The translations under genes were made by a program, and so were the position numbers. Below the pieces are notes generated by a model. It worked only from the letters and a program-made list of their open reading frames with translations, did no database searches and was not told the DNA's origin. This document shows, in pieces, positions 8,018 to 15,860 of a stretch of 64,000 nucleotides of DNA. Positions within the stretch are counted from its first letter, which is position 1; every line of letters starts with the position of its first letter. This DNA comes from Akkermansia muciniphila (GTDB taxonomy: Bacteria > Verrucomicrobiota > Verrucomicrobiia > Limisphaerales > BJHT01). Location of the stretch: the NCBI GenBank assembly GCA_945861535.1, contig CAMAUZ010000008.1:61734-125733 (forward strand), given 5' to 3'.

Positions 8018-8698
8018 TCAAGCTTTGGACGTTGTGTCCCAAGCGTAAAAATCAGGGGGCAAACCTTGCCGGTCGCCACTTCGGAAAGCAAGCGCTTGCT
8101 CTGGCAAACATGTTTGTCGGGCGCATCTCGGCCCGGCGATGTCCGAACAGTGACCCAAAAAATCCACGGTCCATGCGCGAAATTTGAGGGACTCGGAACC
8201 GCAATCCACGACCCGGGCGGGGACCCGGCTTTGCACCCTTCGGAGAGCAGCGTCGAACCCGCGCGGGTGCTGAGTATTCCTGCCCCTCTTTGCGAGCGGA
8301 CCCGCTGTGATCAAGGACGGTCGCGCTCCAGCGGCGCATCCGCGCACAGCCCCCGGCAGCCCGGCGTTTACTCGCGGAAACGCCCGCAGGGCAAGGAAGC
8401 CGCCGGTAGAATCCGCGCTCCCTTCCTGATTCGCGCTCCCGCGACGTGAACGCCGCGCTCCGGGGGGGGGCGGTGGCAAACTGTGCCCGGTCAGCACGAA
8501 TTCCCGAGGGGACGCCTGAAGTCCGTCCGCCTTCCCCGTTTCCCCCGCCGCGCGCACGACGCCCTGCCAGCCATCGGCTTGCAGGCGGTTGAGGTTCGCG
8601 TCCATTTGGGAAACCAGCACGTTCACATCGCAGCCAGACTCGGCGGCCTGCTCAGCGCGGATGCGATGTATCTCTTCGAAAACTTCGGATCTAGGCAT
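8018..8698 (-). CDS. Small TA-like hypothetical protein running into repeat sequence
   Basis: The first ~60 residues from ATG 8698 (MPRSEVFEEIHRIRAEQAAE...) look like a real small protein: a helical 'EEIHRIRAE' head seen in small proteins that accompany PIN-type toxins. After about residue 65 the composition changes to Pro/Arg/Gly-rich text matching dispersed repeat words (8330-8470), so the natural gene has probably lost its stop codon and reads through to 8018. Immediately upstream in the same frame lies a sequence resembling a toxin C-terminus (8699-8836). Function unknown; may be a decaying TA partner. Confidence 0.35.
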   Translation of the reverse strand: MPRSEVFEEIHRIRAEQAAESGCDVNVLVSQMDANLNRLQADGWQGVVRAAGETGKADGLQASPREFVLTGHSLPPPPPGARRSRRGSANQEGSADSTGGFLALRAFPRVNAGLPGAVRGCAAGARPSLITAGPLAKRGRNTQHPRGFDAALRRVQSRVPARVVDCGSESLKFRAWTVDFLGHCSDIAGPRCARQTCLPEQALAFRSGDRQGLPPDFYAWDTTSKA

Positions 8699-8836
8699 GG
8701 CTTCAAGTTTCATCAGTTCGGCGGGCGTGCAGATGTTCGGGGCAACCAGTCCGAAGCCAGCGCCGGCTTCCAGCCTGTGCCGTCCGGCGATCCGCCGGAC
8801 GAAATGGGTGCGAAGGGGCGTTGGACCAAGCGAGCC
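8699..8836 (-). pseudogene. Possible C-terminal remnant of a toxin-like gene
   Basis: In frame and directly upstream of the small ORF, the minus strand reads THFVRRIAGRHRLEAGAG then VAPNICTPAELMKLE, which looks like the tail of a PIN-type protein ending in a '(V/I)xTPxEL' motif. No start or catalytic part is recognisable between 8836 and 8932, where the next gene ends. Assignment is tentative. Confidence 0.25.
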
Positions 8837-8932
8837 GGCACAGCCGCACGTCTCCTTCCGTTCCGCCGGGCGTGTGGTCCGGGAGGACGGGCGAGTCGTC
8901 CCGTGCCACCCGCTGGCTGTGAAATATCCGGA

Positions 8933-11329
8933 CTACAGCTTCCTCAACCGGAAGAAATTCGCCCGCGCCGAGGGAATATTCGTCACCGTCATTGTGCCGC
9001 CGTAGAGCGACGGAGCATTGGTCACCGGCTGCCAGAGTGGCGGACTTAGGGAGTCGCTCGTCTCCAGACTGAATCCGGTCAGGGTACTCGGCCACGAGAC
9101 CGCCGTGGTCGCGTTGGTCTGGGTGATGGCCAACTGCGGCGGCGTGAGGGTGAAGAACTTGAGATTCTGTATCTGCACCGAGCTGTTGGTCGAAGTGCCG
9201 CCGAGCAGTCCGAAGAAGAACTCATTTGTTCTACCCGCATAGCTCGTCACGTCGATCAAGCGGCTGCTGCCGGTTTCCCCATCGGTCAGGAACTTGGTTT
9301 CGAGACTGAAGAGATTGGTTCCGTTGACGCCAAAGACGAGTGAGTCATCCTTCCCATCGCCGGTCACAGTAAACTCGAAGCTCAGCAACACCGCGTCCGC
9401 CGGCACCGCGATCGGCAGCCACGCATACGCCGGCGCGTTGGTCGGCGTGGCGACGGTGGCCGGAGCGCGAGGGGAGCCATTGACGCCCAGCACCTGCCCC
9501 GCCCGCAGCGTGATGCGCATCGTGAACCGGCTTATTAAATCAATCGTCTGCCGCCCCAACTGTTCCGCCTCGTCCACCACCGCGTTCACGCCGTGATAGA
9601 TATTCACGGCGGTCGTTTCCACCACGTCCACCACGGCGTTGCCTACCGTGCGCCCGAACGCGACCGTCCGGTCCACCACGTAGTTCGCGGCGATGGCCGT
9701 CGTGACGCCCAGCGCGGGCACGAAGCACTCGTAGATATGGAGCGGTGGAATCCGTTCCAACGAGAGTTCGTCGGAGGCGTCCGCCACTTGATGATAGGCC
9801 ACGCCCGGGGAGAAATCTGCCGCCACCGGAGGGAACGCGCCCGGCGTCGCCCCCGGCACCAGCCCGGCCTCAAACGCCCGGGGGAAACCCAGCGCCGTGA
9901 CGCCCGAACGCGCAATGCTGTCGGCATACCACCGCTGCGGATAACTATGCGCTTCTTGAAAATTGGCAGTCAGAGGAATGGCGCGTTCCAGACACACATT
10001 CAACGCATCCGCGTGATAGATACCCACCAGTGAGATATAACTGTCCGCCCATGCGGAACGGGCCGGGAGCGGCAGTTTCCAGCCCGCGACCGTCTCCGTT
10101 GCCGCCAGGGCCAGCCGCACTCCGTCGGCGGTGATGACTCCGTTGGCGAGATCGAAGAAGACCTCCTTGCCCACCACCCGCGCCAGTTCCGCCTCATCAA
10201 AGAGGGAGATATGCGTGCGGGCCGAACTCCACGCGGGCGAGGCCCGATCCTGCCGTCCGCTGCCGTGGCCGTGCAGATAATTCGCCGCCGCCGCATTCAC
10301 CAGCGCGCCGAGACTATGCCCGAGAATGTGCACGTTCATCGCGTAGGCGCTGCCCAGCGCGGCGTAGAGCGTCTGGCCCAGCGCCACACCTTGCTTCGGT
10401 GTCTTCTCCTCCGGCGGCAAGGGTTGGGTCGCCGCCTGCTGCCAGTCCCAGGCGACGATGTTTACGAAAGGCAGCAGGCCCTTGTCCTTGAGCGCGGTCG
10501 CCATGCCCGCCGCCCACGCCGACGGCGAAGAATTCCACCCATGAGTTAGCACCACCGTCATCTTGGTCGCATCCAGCCGCGTCGGCGTGGTGTCCGGGAC
10601 GAACTGCGTGCCGTCGAAGAACCGCAGCGCGCTGCCCTCGATGTCCGTGGGCGCGGGCGGAAGGAAGGGCGGGGCGGTGGTGACAGTTTGCACCACGGGC
10701 GGCGCGGCGGCGGGCACGAGCCGGAACTCCTGCCGTGTGGAACCAGCTCCGAAACTCACCACGCGCCGGTCCCGCGCGTAGCCAGCCTTCGCGGCGGAGA
10801 AGACATAGACGCCCTGCGGCAGCGCGGGGATTTGATAGGTGCCGTTCGGAGCCGTCGTGGCGGTGGCTTGGGTAGTTTCCAAGATGGATGCTGTAACTGT
10901 GGCGCCGGACATGGTCGTGCCGGAGGCGTCCAGCACGCGACCGGTGAGTGTGAAGGTGTTGCCGCCGCTCGGGACGTTGAAGAAGTAGCTAACCGGCGGG
11001 CTTTGTTGATAGGAAACGTTGGTGCCGAGGGAGTCGAAGTACTGATAGCTCACGATGGGTGAGATGATGCCGCCATTGGTCAGCGCCTCGGTGCTGAAGT
11101 CGTTGAAGTATTGGTAGCTCACGACTGGACTCATCACAGGTGAATTGGCGTCAGCTCCAAGTGCTTCCTGATATTGGTAACTCACCACCGGAGACATGAA
11201 GTTCGTGATGACATCATCGGCCAGCGCGACAGAGGTGAAGACTGCCAGGAGAAGAATCGCCACCAAGTAACGCGGAAAGCGCAAAGAAGAAGGGGAGCGT
11301 CTCAGTTGCTTGCGAACAGCGGGCCGCAT
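8933..11329 (-). CDS. Secreted lipase-like alpha/beta hydrolase with SPVVSYQY repeats
   Basis: 798 residues from ATG 11329. An N-terminal signal (YLVAILLLAVFTSVALA) precedes three near-identical 8-residue words, SPVVSYQY at 46-53 and 67-74 and SPIVSYQY at 90-97, spaced 21-23 residues apart. Next comes a carboxypeptidase-regulatory-like beta domain (about 125-205) and an alpha/beta-hydrolase with the oxyanion segment LTHGWNSS and nucleophile elbow GHSLG (337-341, Ser339). The C-terminus is a beta-rich domain ending ARANFFRLRKL, a common Verrucomicrobia secretion/anchoring style. Likely an extracellular esterase or lipase; substrate unknown. The start lies inside a dispersed repeat, so initiation downstream is possible. 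Confidence 0.7.
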   Translation of the reverse strand: MRPAVRKQLRRSPSSLRFPRYLVAILLLAVFTSVALADDVITNFMSPVVSYQYQEALGADANSPVMSPVVSYQYFNDFSTEALTNGGIISPIVSYQYFDSLGTNVSYQQSPPVSYFFNVPSGGNTFTLTGRVLDASGTTMSGATVTASILETTQATATTAPNGTYQIPALPQGVYVFSAAKAGYARDRRVVSFGAGSTRQEFRLVPAAAPPVVQTVTTAPPFLPPAPTDIEGSALRFFDGTQFVPDTTPTRLDATKMTVVLTHGWNSSPSAWAAGMATALKDKGLLPFVNIVAWDWQQAATQPLPPEEKTPKQGVALGQTLYAALGSAYAMNVHILGHSLGALVNAAAANYLHGHGSGRQDRASPAWSSARTHISLFDEAELARVVGKEVFFDLANGVITADGVRLALAATETVAGWKLPLPARSAWADSYISLVGIYHADALNVCLERAIPLTANFQEAHSYPQRWYADSIARSGVTALGFPRAFEAGLVPGATPGAFPPVAADFSPGVAYHQVADASDELSLERIPPLHIYECFVPALGVTTAIAANYVVDRTVAFGRTVGNAVVDVVETTAVNIYHGVNAVVDEAEQLGRQTIDLISRFTMRITLRAGQVLGVNGSPRAPATVATPTNAPAYAWLPIAVPADAVLLSFEFTVTGDGKDDSLVFGVNGTNLFSLETKFLTDGETGSSRLIDVTSYAGRTNEFFFGLLGGTSTNSSVQIQNLKFFTLTPPQLAITQTNATTAVSWPSTLTGFSLETSDSLSPPLWQPVTNAPSLYGGTMTVTNIPSARANFFRLRKL

Positions 11330-11342
11330 CGGCGCAGTCCCG

Positions 11343-11510
11343 CAGGGACGACCGAAAATAGCCCAGCACTTCAGTGCTGGGTCTTCGGTCGTCGGCCCCG
11401 TTAGTCCCGTCAGGGACGACAGAGGCGTGGGCGTGCGTTTTCTGTCGTCCTTGACGGGACTTGGGCCGTTTCCGCCGCGGACCCAGCACTGAAGTGCTGG
11501 GCTATTCTCT
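11343..11510. repeat. Nested inverted repeats with CCCAGCACTTCAGTGCTGGG palindromes
   Basis: Two 20-bp palindromes (11362-11381 and 11482-11501) flank an internal inverted pair (11404-11423 and 11441-11460, GTCCCGTCAGGGACGACAGA type). The outer flanks AATAGCCCAGCAC and GTGCTGGGCTATT are also complementary, so the block could fold as one large cruciform. It is the bulk of the 420-bp gap between two secreted-protein genes; the remainder (11511-11748) holds a copy of the GGCCGGAATTCCGTTGGGAT word also found near 51640. Confidence 0.85.
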
Positions 11511-11748
11511 TTCGCTCTCTGGGCTGGTACTGGGAACCACGTCGTTTGCAATAGGGTTGTGTCAACGTGTCCCCGCCGAGCCGCAACCCCGTTTAGCTTG
11601 TGGGACTGCGGCCCTATTCCCCAAGGTAGCTCGTGTCCCGCAACCTTGGGCTGGAGGCCGGAATTCCGTTGGGATTCGGGGATGGAATTGCCAAAGGACA
11701 TTACGGTTAGGTTGGAAGCTACTTTCACGGAACTCTACCGGTTCCTGC

Positions 11749-12948
11749 TTACGGAGCGGTGGCGGCGGTGGCGTAGATGAGGCCGCCGCCGCGCGGCATG
11801 TTCAATGACACCGTGGCGGTGCTGGAGGCCAGCGTGCCGGTGGTGTTGTAGCCCACCGCACTGATGGTCGCGCCGTTCGCCGGCTTCACGGTCACGGTGA
11901 CGGGCGTGTTCAACGGGAGATTCGTGCAACGCACTACGATGGCCACGGGATTGGATTGCTGACCAGCAATGATGGCATCGGGCGTTACCAGCACACCCGT
12001 AGGACTGGCAGACACTGGGATGGTACCAATGGTGATGACGTTCAACTGCACGCCTTGCCCAACGGCGGGAATAATGATGGGTTGGAAGCCCTGTGAAACC
12101 GTGCCACCTAACGCGCCGCCGAAGATGCTTTCTACAAAATCTAGTCGTATCCGTCCGCTGCCGGCGGAGTTTTGACTCCATCCTGGAACAACACAAGTCC
12201 CACCCGGGCAAGCTATCTGACCGCTACCTAGCAAAGTCTGCGTCACTAATCGAATCGCGCCGCCACTACCAGCCCCCCCGGCGATATCTCCTATCGAGTT
12301 TCCGCCGGACGCAGTGATTGAACCGTCAATCCGTATTGATTGAGAAGCGGCGATTAGTATCGCTCCGCCTCCACCTGCTCCCCCAGCCGATCCTCCGCAA
12401 TATCCTGATGCACCACCACCTCCAGAGCCTCCCAAAAGAGGCAGCAAAAAGTCATTTCCATACATTACTCCGGGCGCCGATTGCTGCACCCCTGCAAACT
12501 GTCCACCACCGCTGCCAAAAGATGCATTTCCCCCACGACAAGCACTGACTGCCGCTGTGCCCCCTCCAGGTCCTTGCCCCGCAGTTGCGCTACTGCCCCC
12601 ATTACCACCACGGTATCCTCCCGGGCCTCCCACACTACTGACTAACCCAGTTGCCGAAGGACCTGAGACATCAACCGTTCCGCTAATAATACAATTGCTT
12701 TTCACGAGCCACACCACCGGTGTATTATTGGCGTTGGGAATAAATGTAACTGTTACGTTGGTCGGAACGTTGACTGAGGTGTAGTGATATATGCCGGTGG
12801 GGTGTTCGCTCATGTCCACCACCGTGTTCGTCGTGGGGTTGAACGCGCCATCCGCGCCCGTGCTCCCGCTGTTCACCTGCGCGTGCGCCGCCAGCGGAGC
12901 CAGCAAGAGGAGCAGGCAACTCAACGATATTCGGAGAGGAGTTTTCAT
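11749..12948 (-). CDS. Secreted glycine-rich beta-repeat protein
   Basis: 399 residues from ATG 12948, preceded by AAGGAA. Signal peptide about 1-24 (ISLSCLLLLLAPLAAHA). The mature part starts with a domain containing VVDMSEHPTGIYHYTS and VVWLVKSNCIISGTVDVSG, then a long Gly/Ser-rich region (about 95-225: GGPGGYRGGNGG, GGSGGGGASGYCGG) like bacterial beta-helical surface proteins, and a C-terminal Ig-like segment (about 300-399). The gene lies downstream of no obvious operon partner and its central DNA (about 12200-12760) is lower in GC than its neighbours, suggesting recent origin. Function unknown; cell surface or extracellular structure is inferred. Confidence 0.72.
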   Translation of the reverse strand: MKTPLRISLSCLLLLLAPLAAHAQVNSGSTGADGAFNPTTNTVVDMSEHPTGIYHYTSVNVPTNVTVTFIPNANNTPVVWLVKSNCIISGTVDVSGPSATGLVSSVGGPGGYRGGNGGSSATAGQGPGGGTAAVSACRGGNASFGSGGGQFAGVQQSAPGVMYGNDFLLPLLGGSGGGGASGYCGGSAGGAGGGGAILIAASQSIRIDGSITASGGNSIGDIAGGAGSGGAIRLVTQTLLGSGQIACPGGTCVVPGWSQNSAGSGRIRLDFVESIFGGALGGTVSQGFQPIIIPAVGQGVQLNVITIGTIPVSASPTGVLVTPDAIIAGQQSNPVAIVVRCTNLPLNTPVTVTVKPANGATISAVGYNTTGTLASSTATVSLNMPRGGGLIYATAATAP

Positions 12949-13024
12949 AGTGATTCCTTGCGTAGTCCAGCAGTGGGGTTGGCGGGTGAGTTCATGGTCT
13001 GATTGGGTTTGTGGGCGCGGCCGT

Positions 13025-13279
13025 TCACGCGCCGACCAGGGCGTGAGCGTGGAGAATGCGGCCGATGGTTTCAGCCGGCGTCTCGCCCCGCTGGCGGGCC
13101 GCGCGGCGGTAGTAGTCAAGGCTGGCCGGGGCGAGTTCAACGGTGATCTTCACGGTTTTGAGGGAGCGGCGTACTTGCTCGGGAGCGGGCAGGAAATCGA
13201 GAGTCACGGGCGCGCCGAGTTTGCCGATGGGTTCGCCATTAAGCTCCCGGAGGTCAGCGTAGTTTGTTTTGCGTTTCAT
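13025..13279 (-). CDS. brnA: BrnA-like antitoxin
   Basis: 84 residues from ATG 13279. The C-terminal half (VKITVELAPASLDYYRRAAR then ETIGRILHAHAL) is a ribbon-helix-helix domain; the N-terminal half probably contacts the toxin. The gene overlaps the upstream BrnT toxin by 26 bp, the toxin-first order characteristic of brnTA. By family it is a repressor/inhibitor of BrnT. Confidence 0.82.
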   Translation of the reverse strand: MKRKTNYADLRELNGEPIGKLGAPVTLDFLPAPEQVRRSLKTVKITVELAPASLDYYRRAARQRGETPAETIGRILHAHALVGA

Positions 13280-13544
13280 AAAGTTGTTTGCCTTTGCGCC
13301 AGTAGCCCGCGCCGATGAGGCGGACGCGCCCCTTTCGTTCGGTGAAGCGCACGGTGAGGATACGCTCGCCCACGCGGCCAAGGCAATGCCAGCGAGGCTC
13401 CGTACCACTGTGGCTCAGATCGGGGAGAATCACGCGCGCCGGGTCGGCAAACGCCGCGACCGCTTCGACAAAGCTGACACCGTGCTTGGCGAGGTTGCTG
13501 GTCTCCTTGGCCTCGTCCCACTCGAAATGTTCGCCGAAGAGCAT
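13254..13544 (-). CDS. brnT: BrnT family toxin
   Basis: 96 residues, the standard BrnT length. The diagnostic opening FEWDEAKETSNLAKHGVSF is followed by DPARVILPDLSHSGTEPRW, a HCLGRVGERILTVRFTER core and the RLIGAGYWRKGKQLYE ending with conserved Arg/Lys residues. BrnT is a RelE-fold ribonuclease that blocks translation. First gene of the brnTA operon, ATG at 13544. Confidence 0.9.
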   Translation of the reverse strand: MLFGEHFEWDEAKETSNLAKHGVSFVEAVAAFADPARVILPDLSHSGTEPRWHCLGRVGERILTVRFTERKGRVRLIGAGYWRKGKQLYETQNKLR

Positions 13545-13662
13545 GAAGGACCAGTGTTACTCAGTGGCGAACCGAACGGTCACGCGGGATTAGCGCCCAT
13601 CCGGCCTCCGTACGATGTGAACCGGCTGGAAGCCAGCGTGCCAGCAAGCGCAGAGTTCCCGC

Positions 13663-14724
13663 TCAGGGCTGGCTGCGGGATTGGAAGGTGCGTTGGTGGC
13701 CGGTGGCGGGGTTGAAGACGGTGTAGGTCTTGCCGCCGGGTTCGACAGAGAGCTTGAGAAAGTTGGCGGCGCACTTTTCGTCCTGGTTGGCGATGTGTTC
13801 GTCCTTGGTGTTGTTCTCAACGTCGGCGCGGATGTTTTTGTGGACTTGGTACATGGCGACGATGGAGGGGGTGGTCTTCAAGGTTTCGATGGTGTTCTTG
13901 CCGGTGCCTTTGCGGGGGCCGTTGTTCATGATGGAGACGGTGGGGGCGATGCTCTTGACGAGCCGCGGGTGGTTGCTGACGTCGAGGCCGTGGTGGTTGA
14001 CCTGATAGACATCGACGGTGCCGACGAGGTTGTAGGGGGTGACGAGTTTGGTCTCGAGATTCCAGGTCAGGTCGCCGCCGTCGAAGAAGCGGAAGTCGCC
14101 GAACTGGAGGACGAAGGCGGCGCTGTTGGCGTTGTCGGACATGTCCTTGGGCTGCTCGGGGACTTCGAGTTTGAGCGGGTTTTCGCGCATCTGATCGGGG
14201 CGCGGGGCGATGAATTTCTGGTCGGCGACGAGGCAGCGGAGTTCGAGCTTGGAGCCGTCGGGTTGCTTGAGGGGAAGGGTGTCGCCGGCTTTGAAGGTGA
14301 TGTGGCGGTCGGACTTGATGTCGCGGTAGGGTTTGATGAGGAGCGGCCAGCGGGTGTCTTTGGGGTTGTTGTCGGGGTTGGTCTCGGGGATGCCTTTGTC
14401 ACAGACGGCACCGATGGGCATGAGGCCGGCGAGTTCGGCCGCGCCGCCGAAGTGGTCGATGTGGAAGTGGGTGGTGACGAGGAAGTCGATTTTCTTCAGG
14501 CCGGCGGCTTCGGTGGCGACCTTGTGGATGCGGCCGGAATCGCGCGTGCCGGGGTTGCCGGAGTCGATGAGAATGGATTCGCCGGCGGGCGTAACGATGA
14601 GCGTCGAGCCGCCGCCTTCGGAATCAATCCAGTAGATGTCGAGGGTGCGCGGCGCGGCGCGCAGGCCGGGCGCGAGGAGAAGGGCGACGAGGAGGGAGAG
14701 GGTGTGGAGGAGGTTTGGTTTCAT
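13663..14724 (-). CDS. Secreted metallo-beta-lactamase-fold hydrolase (ComEC C-terminal-like)
   Basis: 353 residues with a signal peptide ([19 protein letters not shown]). The metallo-beta-lactamase fold carries the metal motif THFHIDH (His86, His88, Asp90, His91), preceded by the strand ESILIDSG, with later metal-site candidates FFDGGDLTW and [13 protein letters not shown]. The arrangement matches hydrolases related to the C-terminal domain of the ComEC competence protein. It acts in the periplasm or outside. Substrate unknown; phosphodiester cleavage is an inference from the ComEC relationship. ATG at 14724. Confidence 0.85.
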   Translation of the reverse strand: MKPNLLHTLSLLVALLLAPGLRAAPRTLDIYWIDSEGGGSTLIVTPAGESILIDSGNPGTRDSGRIHKVATEAAGLKKIDFLVTTHFHIDHFGGAAELAGLMPIGAVCDKGIPETNPDNNPKDTRWPLLIKPYRDIKSDRHITFKAGDTLPLKQPDGSKLELRCLVADQKFIAPRPDQMRENPLKLEVPEQPKDMSDNANSAAFVLQFGDFRFFDGGDLTWNLETKLVTPYNLVGTVDVYQVNHHGLDVSNHPRLVKSIAPTVSIMNNGPRKGTGKNTIETLKTTPSIVAMYQVHKNIRADVENNTKDEHIANQDEKCAANFLKLSVEPGGKTYTVFNPATGHQRTFQSRSQP

Positions 14725-14774
14725 AGAAAATGGTCGGGATGGACGTGAGGCGGGGAGGGAAAGTTCAGGGTCCG

Positions 14775-14800
14775 AAGTTCAAAGTTCAAAGTTCAAAGTT
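14775..14800. repeat. Short tandem AAGTTCA repeats
   Basis: Three and a half copies of AAGTTCA in the gap between the metallohydrolase and the next gene pair. The same words form the arms of the inverted repeat at 38564-38766. Confidence 0.7.
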
Positions 14801-14946
14801 TAAGGGAAGGACCAAGCGAGAAAGTTCCAATGGGGAGAACATGAGGTGAACGGGATGGGGCTTGGGGCTTGGGCGAGGCATATCCAAGTTTGGTGCGCGG
14901 GATTTTTTTAACTGCCAGCGCCGCGGGCCGCTCTTATGGTGCCGCC

Positions 14947-15207
14947 GTGATCAACGCGCCCGATGATTTCCAGCCGCTCATGGATGACATCTTCCGGGAG
15001 AAGGTGCGTCGCGCGCGGCTGATCCCGCCGGGCGAGAAGATGTTCAGCGGTCTGGAGCTGTTCGAAGAAGTGGAGGAACGGATGCGCGCGGGCGTGCGCC
15101 ATCAGTTTCCAGCGGCGGACGCCGAAGAGGTCGAGCGCATCCTGCGCGAGCGGTTTGCCCGCATCCGGCAGATCGAGGAACACGGCCTCTACCGGCCCCT
15201 GCCATGA
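14947..15207 (+). CDS. Small partner protein of a nucleotidyltransferase
   Basis: 86 residues, mostly helical and charged, starting at GTG 14947 (VINAPDDFQPLMDDIFREKV) and ending EEHGLYRPLP. It contains a GLELFEEVEERMRAGVRHQF helix. It overlaps the downstream nucleotidyltransferase by 4 bp (ATGA), so the two are co-translated. I recognise the protein type as a recurring neighbour of such nucleotidyltransferases but know no function; an antitoxin or scaffold role is inference. An ATG at 14936 is in another frame and is rejected. Confidence 0.62.
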   Translation: MINAPDDFQPLMDDIFREKVRRARLIPPGEKMFSGLELFEEVEERMRAGVRHQFPAADAEEVERILRERFARIRQIEEHGLYRPLP

Positions 15208-15758
15208 AATCGCACGAAGCGGTCCGGGCGGTCCTGCAGGGGCTGGCGGCGGCGGGACTTGAGCACATGGTCACGGGCGGATTGGTCAGCAATCACTACG
15301 GCGTGGCCCGCTCGACCAAGGACGCCGACATCGTGCTACAATTGGAGCCGGATGCCTTCGCGCGATTCGTTCGGTCTCTGCCACCCGAACTCACTCTCAA
15401 TCCGCAGGCCAGTTTTGAAACCATCACGGGCTCGCGCCGACACATCATCACCGTCGCGCGGAGCAACTTCCAAATCGAACTCTTCCTGCTCGGTAACGAC
15501 TCGCATCATCAGGAACGATTCCGGCGGCGTGTGCGGGCAGTGATCGCCGAGCTTGACCAGGAAACTTGGATACCGACACCCGAGGACATGGTCATTCAGA
15601 AAATCCGCTGGCACCGAGACAAGGATCGCGAGGATGTGAAGAACATCATCGGCGTTCAAGGCGACCTGCTCGACTGGCCGTATATCGAGCACTGGTGTGA
15701 TGCCCACGGCACCCGGGCACGACTCGCGGAAATTCGCGCGGCGATTCCGCCGGCTTGA
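15204..15758 (+). CDS. Nucleotidyltransferase-fold protein (DUF6036/AbiEii-like)
   Basis: 184 residues. The nucleotidyltransferase signature is visible as MVTGGLVSNHYG (Gly25-Gly26) followed by RSTKDADIVL (Asp40, Asp42), then a third acid candidate in NFQIELFL. The C-terminal region TPEDMVIQKIRWHRDKDREDVKNII is the conserved tail of MNT-like and AbiEii-type enzymes. By family it may add nucleotides to RNA or protein as a toxin, or be an inactive relative. It forms a two-gene operon with the 86-residue protein upstream. Confidence 0.78.
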   Translation: MKSHEAVRAVLQGLAAAGLEHMVTGGLVSNHYGVARSTKDADIVLQLEPDAFARFVRSLPPELTLNPQASFETITGSRRHIITVARSNFQIELFLLGNDSHHQERFRRRVRAVIAELDQETWIPTPEDMVIQKIRWHRDKDREDVKNIIGVQGDLLDWPYIEHWCDAHGTRARLAEIRAAIPPA

Positions 15759-15860
15759 ATGAGGGCGCTCATTTCTCCGGCCGAAGACTTGTTGCCGGGG
15801 GGACAGACGAACACGGTGAACTCCCGTTGATTCGGTGCGAACCTCCGCCTTCTCCGATCG

